From Anaerolineae bacterium CG2_30_64_16 (GTDB lineage: Bacteria; Chloroflexota; Anaerolineae; CG2-30-64-16): a stretch of 8,640 nt of DNA. This document shows positions 6,201 through 8,640 of the stretch, one piece after another (position 1 is the stretch's first letter; each line of letters opens with the position of its first letter). A program made the translations under genes and the position numbers. A model generated the notes under the pieces. The model was given only the letters and a program-made list of their open reading frames with translations, was not told the DNA's origin and made no database searches. Where the stretch lies: assembly GCA_001871755.1 (NCBI GenBank), contig MNXL01000219.1:1-8640 (forward strand). The letters are read 5' to 3'.

Positions 6201-8416
6201 GCTTTGCCGGTGTCGGTGTAGAAAATGCCCACGGAGAATTCAAACAACTGAGCACCGGGCACTATACCTTCGGCGCCGGCGCCAGGCTCAATTTCAACAT
6301 GTTCTCGGTCACGGGCAGTTTTAAAATGGAAGTGAAGAACAGCGTCTTCTACCTCCGCCAGGTGACTATCGTCTACGAAGGTACGCCGCCGGCCGCCATC
6401 GGCCCTCTGGGTAGCACTGGTCTCTACATCGTCAAGATTGGCGGCTCCTTCAACCTGGAGGAAAAAGACGTCCAGTTCTCGGTGATGCTGGGCGTCGCCA
6501 CAGCCGGCCAGTTCAATGGCGTCACCTTGCTGAAAGCCGAGGGGCAAGTGACGCTGCATCTCAAGCCGGAGTTCAAGCTGACCACCAGCGCCGAACTCTA
6601 TCTGATCGGCTACAAAGTCATCAGAGTGGATGCCACGATTTCGGCAACAGGTTTCAGCACGCGGGCCGAACTCAACCTGTTCATCATCAAGATCGTGGGC
6701 TATATGGCCTTTGGCATCGACACGGAGCAGGAGTTCACGCTGGCGGCCGGGGTGCAGGTGAGCATCCTCGTCAAGAAGAATGCGATCTGGGGATGGCTGC
6801 CGTTCTGGGGCGATGTCGAGATCGGTCCCGTCAGCGGCGAGGTGGGCAAGTTCCGCCGCGACAAGAGCAAGGTCTGGGGCGGGCAGGGCTTGCTGGATAT
6901 CGTCGGCTTCAAAGTTTGGGGCTTCGTCGGCTTTAGCCCGCTGCGGTTCGAGGGCGGCGGCGGCGCCAGCCCCTATCAGGTGGTCTGTCCCGCGGGGCAT
7001 AGCTGCGGCTTTAGCAGCGCCGCGGCGCTGTCGGCCCTGGCTATCGAGGGCGGTCGGACCGAAACCCTGGTGGAGATCCCGCCCTCCCGCCAGATCGCCC
7101 TGATCGAGAGCGTCAATGCGCTGAACTGGGATCATCCCGAAGATCTGGTGGCGGTGCAGCCGGACGGCCAGCGTCTGACATTAGCGCCCGCCATCTCCCA
7201 CCAGGAGGGCGCCGAGTTCAAGCGGATGTACGTGATCGACCGACCGCAGGTGGGCCGTTGGACCTTGCAACTGCAGGCCGGCAACACCGTCGTCGTCCTG
7301 GGCGCCGATCCCGAGCCGGAACTGACGATGCGGGTGGAGCAGATGCAGCCGGGAGAGGCCGGCGCCCAAAGCGTGCAAGTGGCGCCGGGCAGCCCCGCCC
7401 ACATGTACGGCGACGACAGCCCCCAGGCCACCGCCGCCGCGCAAGCTCTGTCCGCACAGCAGCCCCTCTACCTCACGCAGGAGGGTTGGCTGCGCATCAC
7501 CTGGCAATCCCAGGACCAGAGCAATGTGGAAAATCCCGAACCGGTGAGCGTCCAGCTTTATGCCGAAGACCACGACGGCAAACGTTGGCCTATCACCACC
7601 TCTGACGCTCTCAACGGCTCCTACGACTGGCAACCGGCCATTCCCAGCGGCGTGTACATCTTCACGGTAGCCGCGAACGATGGTCGTAACATGCCGGTGA
7701 TCAGCCAGGTGGTGTTCGACTACCACGACAGCACGCCGCCGGCGGCGCCCGTCGGCGTAAACGCCAGAGCAGGCAGCGATGGCGTGGCTGTGGTCCTATG
7801 GGACGCCCTGGCTTCCGCCCCCGACGTCGAGGGTTATCGCATCACGACGAGCGCGGGTCAGACCTTCACCGTCACCCAGCCCATCAGCCAGACCGTCATC
7901 GCCACCCTCGATCCGGCCGGATCCATCCAGGCGGACGTGGCTGCGTACGACATGAGCGGCAATGTGGGCCCGGCGGTCAGCGTGGGCGTACGGGCGCCCG
8001 ACTTGCAGGTCATCGCGATGATGCCGGCAGATGGCAGCATCGAGAACCGGGGCTGGCAAGTGACAGCCGCGTTCAATCAGCCTGTCACCGTGCAGAGCTT
8101 CCATCTGCTGGATGCCGAAGGCCACGAGGCGCCCGGCACAGCAGCAGGCCTGACCTACGATCTGGGCGCGATCATCCCCGTGGCCGAGCCCGTGTGGGGG
8201 GTGCGCTTCCGGCCGGAGAACGGTTGGCTGTCGGAGGGCAAATATACGGCCCGGGTAGAGGTAGCCGCCGATACGGTGACAGCGTTGCAGATGCAGGCGG
8301 CGGGCCTCAGCGCTGCCAGCGCTCCCGCGGGTACCACCGCTACTTACGAGTGGTCCTTCAGCATCAGCGGTAAACCGACGCGTATCTGGATGCCGCTCAT
8401 GCAGAATTCCGGGTAA
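206..8416 (+). CDS. Giant secreted multidomain surface protein (6× PPC, Ig-like, SdrD-B-like, novel β-rich module, FnIII, Big_5-like)
   Basis: This is a 2,736-residue exported protein with no recognisable enzyme domain, most likely a structural or adhesive surface protein. Residues 1–28 form a signal peptide: a basic start, a hydrophobic core, and probable cleavage near VVQG|A. Six PPC-type domains follow (about 53–176, 193–308, 321–434, 500–618, 628–749 and 760–894), each with an EPN/EPD motif and a DQD/DED-aromatic motif. Thr-Pro linkers lie at 438–499, 895–932 and 1253–1297. An Ig-like stretch spans 933–1107 and an SdrD-B/CNA-B-like domain about 1111–1220. Residues 1298–2256 are β-rich, Lys-rich and Cys-free, with an internal motif repeat and no recognised family. 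The C-terminus has Ig-like, FnIII (2510–2597) and Big_5-like (2600–2721) segments, then a TRIWMPLM tail. The reading frame is intact throughout. The ligand and the mode of surface attachment are unknown. The domain names are by eye; the gene itself is certain. Confidence 0.95.
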   Translation: MNKRLFRILDVFMIVSMLMSAGAPVVQGATPANARAAAAAAEAVRLGLALPTDNQEPNNTFLQTQNLGTLSAENPRLDRNGLTLGEVATGHDDQDYFRFTLAQAATMDIDAYFSRTNANVQMELRTWWGHRVFQAEPRAEGDFIRNKTLPAGRYLLRLWVADGRATDYNLHVGLRDALRTVAPRSAAIEPAQCPTDPFEPNDNFDDAAWLGRNDFVNAYLRPEGDEDWFKVELNAGEAVYIDLYNLPADYNLAFYDSAGQLLAESANGGTDSEHITYPIEVSSTYRIRVWGHNGAWSETNYTLANELDIPPTATWTPTPACVNDGDEPNNDFASATLVTTGVNYMGDRLCPGDEDWFQFAVSLGEVIELELANLPANYDLELYDPYESWAGDSHNGGQTTERISTTAAYDGNYRVRVYSPEGAGSSTNYWLWIDARAPTPTWTPTRTPTRTRTATPTNTQSPIPNTSTPTRTRTPTRTHTPTRTRTPTRTPTVTVPPGYCSDPYEPNETFDQATDINALSIVRACFAHDRDQDTYQRTITVNGQSTYWELDISDLPKDVQGYVKNPNNDVAFSFYTHAAVTSISIPITLTGISKLALIAPYSVPAEGLPYEFTQRVIQATPTSTPVTCGDSYEPNNSAGQAKDITGNATVNSCFSNNSDQDNYTRTMAAAQVGQYWHLNLNGLPGGASVRVFDPEGSPVAAKTVGSGVIRPDQSLSVSIAAAGAYRLWLSPPYETPNTGQPYQFAQAINATPPPPASWLCPTGYDPQEPDNTRSTAAPIAIGQRLDHNCFERNDDQDFFRVDVPANAIGQVAHFIVANPPVEITQIIYDPAGAPVVIDAATGDRGGTNHIFADITKAGAYTLQVYPTQFLTGAGASAQHLGQDNDYSVEAHIENPPPTPTITPTPTRTATPTPTATATRTATPTATPTGTAPQAVTIRIENPLSYDSLETVDVTYRDAEGCQNIEWVELYFGTPANPTLARFKAHVSNYGPIGPALQRGEPLVLLAASGNTWTQLPFRAEYPNSAQNQHAQLVGNADHGLGYNGTWVTRWECTNSTDLRVTWAFELTASMVGQHDVYVSATDQQGRTRPDLRLATISVLAATPVPPPGDHAWRFSGHIYSDTNNDDRAPLANVPLSLRRCSDRSAGELASATSGNDGAFLINMGENSLVSTDSLCLGISGPASYLFSRYEFATGSRAILQVLDPGSDTTRADLEIIVPGYDALCVWSTFQWLCPPVLAFDLLDLWFLPAGSSPPPPPLPTYTATRPPTSTPTRTATPTVTPTPRATPVGQPTKAVEKVCVYADKFQVQGGVTTATGNLFLGPKETDGKCSKRFYFVDSVTLLDKTVVTAKITWKNTGDIEVAGVVQMQPHRIPILAGDQLLVNRTSGDLTLGGKVDKYIGDLFPKNFEFPDEIGLTLSAIRDYVELSGEIQVKEIPENPNFKFNVRGRVTATGDLVLVTDAPTLKLAVAGGELTAENLSVTTKGVLSIGKATLVFKGIPPILVEGLTLGGDGLQFKRLAGGYDFNIPPLNLGNFFMIEGAGSQNAQPLKATLGIELLSGGSYVAGTVPSSAHVTSLNSQYRIELQGRIRLPSLPGNSNVKVDNLRLSLHKDAKDKVGKLSTNIGLLHLQVAGHPFDMRDLKFDLVNLPVAANRPPGLASFAPSDNFSYQLIATRTEFKMPSAWGVNSTIYLTDVKITDKSPFIQFKEAGAKFAVDKTFWLGGAPQQQVGVAFKVHEGQLVLKNTASKYAVNLLAEVTFLLGGQKTTLGNVGTKIKINIDEDGKVKFDILGARLGIAGVNLEVATLKYENDVFTADKATLTFPKSWGGGSMLQVTNLRITKDKIEWKDIDAEVNINEVDLKPVLKLHNLKAKLNVNAKSEFEWEIWGTVNIQAVNLAAAQQAGTYLTAQEVEGASATLHVKVDRSGKVTGSVEGFKLELIGMTVEVKKAVWTDNLITVTEVGAKLPPAMGGASFQLFGMTIGGSQGFDVKGGSFNIAKFSFAGVGVENAHGEFKQLSTGHYTFGAGARLNFNMFSVTGSFKMEVKNSVFYLRQVTIVYEGTPPAAIGPLGSTGLYIVKIGGSFNLEEKDVQFSVMLGVATAGQFNGVTLLKAEGQVTLHLKPEFKLTTSAELYLIGYKVIRVDATISATGFSTRAELNLFIIKIVGYMAFGIDTEQEFTLAAGVQVSILVKKNAIWGWLPFWGDVEIGPVSGEVGKFRRDKSKVWGGQGLLDIVGFKVWGFVGFSPLRFEGGGGASPYQVVCPAGHSCGFSSAAALSALAIEGGRTETLVEIPPSRQIALIESVNALNWDHPEDLVAVQPDGQRLTLAPAISHQEGAEFKRMYVIDRPQVGRWTLQLQAGNTVVVLGADPEPELTMRVEQMQPGEAGAQSVQVAPGSPAHMYGDDSPQATAAAQALSAQQPLYLTQEGWLRITWQSQDQSNVENPEPVSVQLYAEDHDGKRWPITTSDALNGSYDWQPAIPSGVYIFTVAANDGRNMPVISQVVFDYHDSTPPAAPVGVNARAGSDGVAVVLWDALASAPDVEGYRITTSAGQTFTVTQPISQTVIATLDPAGSIQADVAAYDMSGNVGPAVSVGVRAPDLQVIAMMPADGSIENRGWQVTAAFNQPVTVQSFHLLDAEGHEAPGTAAGLTYDLGAIIPVAEPVWGVRFRPENGWLSEGKYTARVEVAADTVTALQMQAAGLSAASAPAGTTATYEWSFSISGKPTRIWMPLMQNSG
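362..2887 (+). repeat. Six tandem PPC-type β-sandwich domains (protein repeat)
   Basis: Each copy begins with an EPN-type motif (QEPNNTF, FEPNDNF, DEPNNDF, YEPNETF, YEPNNSA, QEPDNTR). About 30 to 40 residues later comes an acidic-aromatic motif (DQDYF, DEDWF, DEDWF, DQDTY, DQDNY, DQDFF), and each ends with a Y-x-L/V-x-V-type strand. This is the classic PPC signature, often found in secreted peptidases, but no peptidase domain accompanies it here. Copies 2 and 3 resemble each other most (NLPADYNL versus NLPANYDL). Copies 4 and 5 form another pair (YWELDISDLP versus YWHLNLNGLP), so the array probably grew by duplication. Copies 3–6 carry two cysteines each (321/350, 500/525, 628/653, 760/789), copy 2 has one (193) and copy 1 has none. 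Confidence 0.85.
1517..1699 (+). repeat. Thr/Pro/Arg linker 1 with low-complexity DNA repeats
   Basis: This encodes a ~60-residue extended linker (residues 438–498) between PPC3 and PPC4, built from T-P-T and T-R-T units with nine Arg and one His. The DNA is a near-tandem ACGCGC/ACGCCC array, broken at 1577–1604 by four copies of a heptamer (two perfect AATCCCC and two variants). Such linkers are flexible or rigid spacers, often O-glycosylated, in exported proteins. The DNA is prone to slippage, so length variation between strains is likely. Confidence 0.85.
2888..3001 (+). repeat. Thr/Pro linker 2
   Basis: Residues 895–932 are a TPT/TAT/TRT-type linker separating PPC6 from the Ig-like segment. 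The DNA is made of ACG/ACC + CCC/CCG/GCC codons. It marks the end of the PPC array. Confidence 0.85.
3002..3526 (+). other. Ig-like β-sandwich segment of the giant protein
   Basis: Residues 933–1107 start with a strand (VTIRIENP) and finish with a terminal-strand pattern (HDVYVSATDQQGRTR), as in extracellular Ig-like domains. Two cysteines (961 and 1052) could form an intradomain disulphide. The exact family is not recognised, and the assignment rests on strand pattern and position between linkers. Confidence 0.5.
3536..3865 (+). other. SdrD-B / CNA-B-like (carboxypeptidase-regulatory-like) domain
   Basis: Residues about 1111–1220 read FSGHIYSDTNNDD…LANVPLSLRRC…SGNDGAFLINM. This is the usual order of SdrD-B/CNA-B domains: G-x-[IV]-[YF]-x-D-x-N-x-D, then P-L-x-[GN]-V-x-[VL], then a T/S-x2-D-G-x-[FY] turn. 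The Asp/Asn cluster at 1121–1126 suggests Ca2+ binding. It is followed by a short hydrophobic segment, Cys1224 to about 1250, with a second Cys at 1233. Confidence 0.6.
3962..4096 (+). repeat. Pro/Thr linker 3
   Basis: Residues 1253–1297 begin with a run of five Pro, then TPTRTATPT-type units. This linker separates the Lys-poor N-terminal half from the Lys-rich β module and marks a clear architectural boundary. Confidence 0.8.
4097..6973 (+). other. Large unassigned β-rich module of the giant protein (residues 1298–2256)
   Basis: About 960 residues of alternating hydrophobic/polar strands with Gly turns, no catalytic signature and no family I recognise. Its composition differs sharply from the flanks. 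By hand count Lys is about 73 of 959 residues (about 8%) against about 1% on either side. No cysteine occurs from 1330 to 2260. At least six imperfect copies of a 23–31 residue motif occur at 1489–1511, 1585–1610, 1673–1699, 1815–1841, 1958–1983 and 2051–2081. The pattern is a strand, then a Pro-centred turn (often P-x2-W/M-G), then two strands ending in L-x-I/L-T/G. A second signature, FK[RQ]L-x2-G-x-Y-x-F, appears at 1515 and 2012. The last ~60 residues are aromatic and Gly-rich. A β-solenoid or a long β-groove fold (AsmA/TamB-like in general shape) is possible but only a guess. Confidence 0.65.
6974..7732 (+). other. Lys-poor C-terminal region before FnIII: CPAGHSC junction and Ig-like strands
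   Basis: Residues 2257–2509 open with a close cysteine pair (CPAGHSC, 2261–2267), the last cysteines of the protein. A stretch with VGRWTLQLQAGN follows, which resembles the β-sandwich segments that accompany VWA and peptidase domains in exported proteins. Next comes an Ala/Gln-rich linker (about 2407–2425), then a second Ig-like segment with SGVYIFTVAANDG. Assignments are by strand pattern only. Confidence 0.4.
7733..7996 (+). other. Fibronectin type III domain
   Basis: Residues 2510–2597 start with TPPAAPVGVNA, contain VVLWDA (the W of the FnIII B strand) and VEGYRI (the Y of the C strand), and end with DVAAYDMSGNVGP. This order is diagnostic of FnIII domains in secreted bacterial proteins, where they act as spacers or weak binding modules. 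Confidence 0.8.
8003..8368 (+). other. Big_5 / SbsA-like Ig domain
   Basis: Residues 2600–2721 begin LQVIAMMPADGS, followed by WQVTAAFNQPV and VWGVRFRPENGWLSEGKYTARV, and close with YEWSFSIS. This matches the bacterial Ig-like Big_5 order: P-x-x-G, then V-x-F-x-x-P-V, then L-x2-G-x-Y-x2-x-V. It is the last folded unit before the tail. Confidence 0.65.
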
Positions 8417-8422
8417 GCAGAT

Positions 8423-8457
8423 CACGTGCCAGGCACCTCCCAGGTGCCTGGCACGTG
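8423..8457. repeat. Perfect 16-bp inverted repeat with 3-base loop
   Basis: The left arm CACGTGCCAGGCACCT (8423–8438) is the exact reverse complement of 8442–8457, with CCC between them. Each arm contains an 11-base near-palindrome (GTGCCAGGCAC at 8426–8436, GTGCCTGGCAC at 8444–8454) and a CACGTG hexamer at its outer end. It begins six bases after the stop codon and ends two bases before the next Shine-Dalgarno. No T tract follows, so a standard intrinsic terminator is unlikely. A REP/MITE-like dispersed palindrome or an mRNA-stabilising hairpin fits better. Confidence 0.9.
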
Positions 8458-8459
8458 GC

Positions 8460-8466
8460 AAGGAGG
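8460..8466 (+). promoter_or_regulatory. Strong Shine-Dalgarno of the downstream gene
   Basis: AAGGAGG sits eight bases before ATG 8475 and two bases after the palindrome, which could affect ribosome access. The match to the anti-SD is close to ideal and fixes the start codon. Confidence 0.85.
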
Positions 8467-8474
8467 CGCATCCG

Positions 8475-8640
8475 ATGAAAGATTATCCTGTGCAACTCGT
8501 TACGCTGATCGTCCTGGCCGGGCTGCTTCTCTCCCACGGGCTGCCCGGCGCTGGAGGTGTAACCGTGTCCGCCAACGGAACGACCCAGGAGAAGATCCTC
8601 GTCGCGGTCGGCGCAAGCGGCGGCGTGCCCGACAGCACGC
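8475..8640 (+). CDS. N-terminus of a secreted protein (partial, runs off the right edge)
   Basis: The 55 residues visible start MKDYPVQLVTLIVLAGLLLS, a short charged n-region and a hydrophobic core typical of a Sec signal peptide. A Gly/Ala-rich cleavage region follows, then mature sequence containing TTQEKILVAVGASGG. No family is recognised from this stretch. It has a strong Shine-Dalgarno and lies 58 bases after the giant gene on the same strand, so the two may be co-transcribed unless the intervening palindrome ends transcription. Confidence 0.8.
   Translation, partial: MKDYPVQLVTLIVLAGLLLSHGLPGAGGVTVSANGTTQEKILVAVGASGGVPDST

Noticed and set aside
4847..7135. Antisense open frame of 762 codons on the minus strand
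   Set aside because: It lies wholly inside the giant gene. Its product is Asp/Glu/Gln/His/Arg-rich with no domain pattern, as expected from the reverse complement of biased codons. The + frame shows clear domains throughout.

Overview
The window is almost entirely one gene: a single 2,736-residue secreted, multidomain protein (206–8416, + strand). A fragment of an upstream gene (2–67) and the first 55 codons of a downstream gene (8475–8640) flank it, both on the same strand. The moderately high GC, long Thr-Pro linkers (TPTPT / TRTPT), tandem bacterial pre-peptidase C-terminal (PPC) domains and a short C-terminal tail resembling '-YLPLVLR-' together suggest a Chloroflexota bacterium (Anaerolineae/Caldilineae-like). 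This assignment rests on protein style, not on a marker gene.

Layout: 1–67 is the 3' end of an upstream ORF. 68–205 is a leader holding a 17-bp inverted repeat and a good Shine-Dalgarno. 206–8416 is the giant gene, reading in order: signal peptide, six PPC-type β-sandwich domains, a Thr/Pro/Arg linker between PPC3 and PPC4 and a Thr/Pro linker after PPC6, an Ig-like domain, an SdrD-B/CNA-B-like domain, a third Thr/Pro linker, a ~960-residue β-rich module of no recognised family, a Lys-poor Ig-like/FnIII/Big_5-like C-terminal part, and a short hydrophobic tail. 8417–8474 is a spacer with a 16-bp-arm palindrome and the next Shine-Dalgarno. 8475 to the end is the start of another exported protein.

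How it fits together: no catalytic domain is recognisable, so the giant protein looks like a cell-surface or extracellular structural/adhesive protein. The upstream gene appears to carry the same type of C-terminal tail and the downstream gene starts with a signal peptide, so the three may be a small cluster of exported proteins. The least explained element is the Lys-rich, Cys-free β module (residues ~1298–2256), which contains at least six imperfect copies of a ~26–31 residue motif. The two intergenic palindromes, each with arms that are themselves near-palindromes, are the other notable non-coding features. No RNA gene, CRISPR array, transposase or recognisable promoter was seen.
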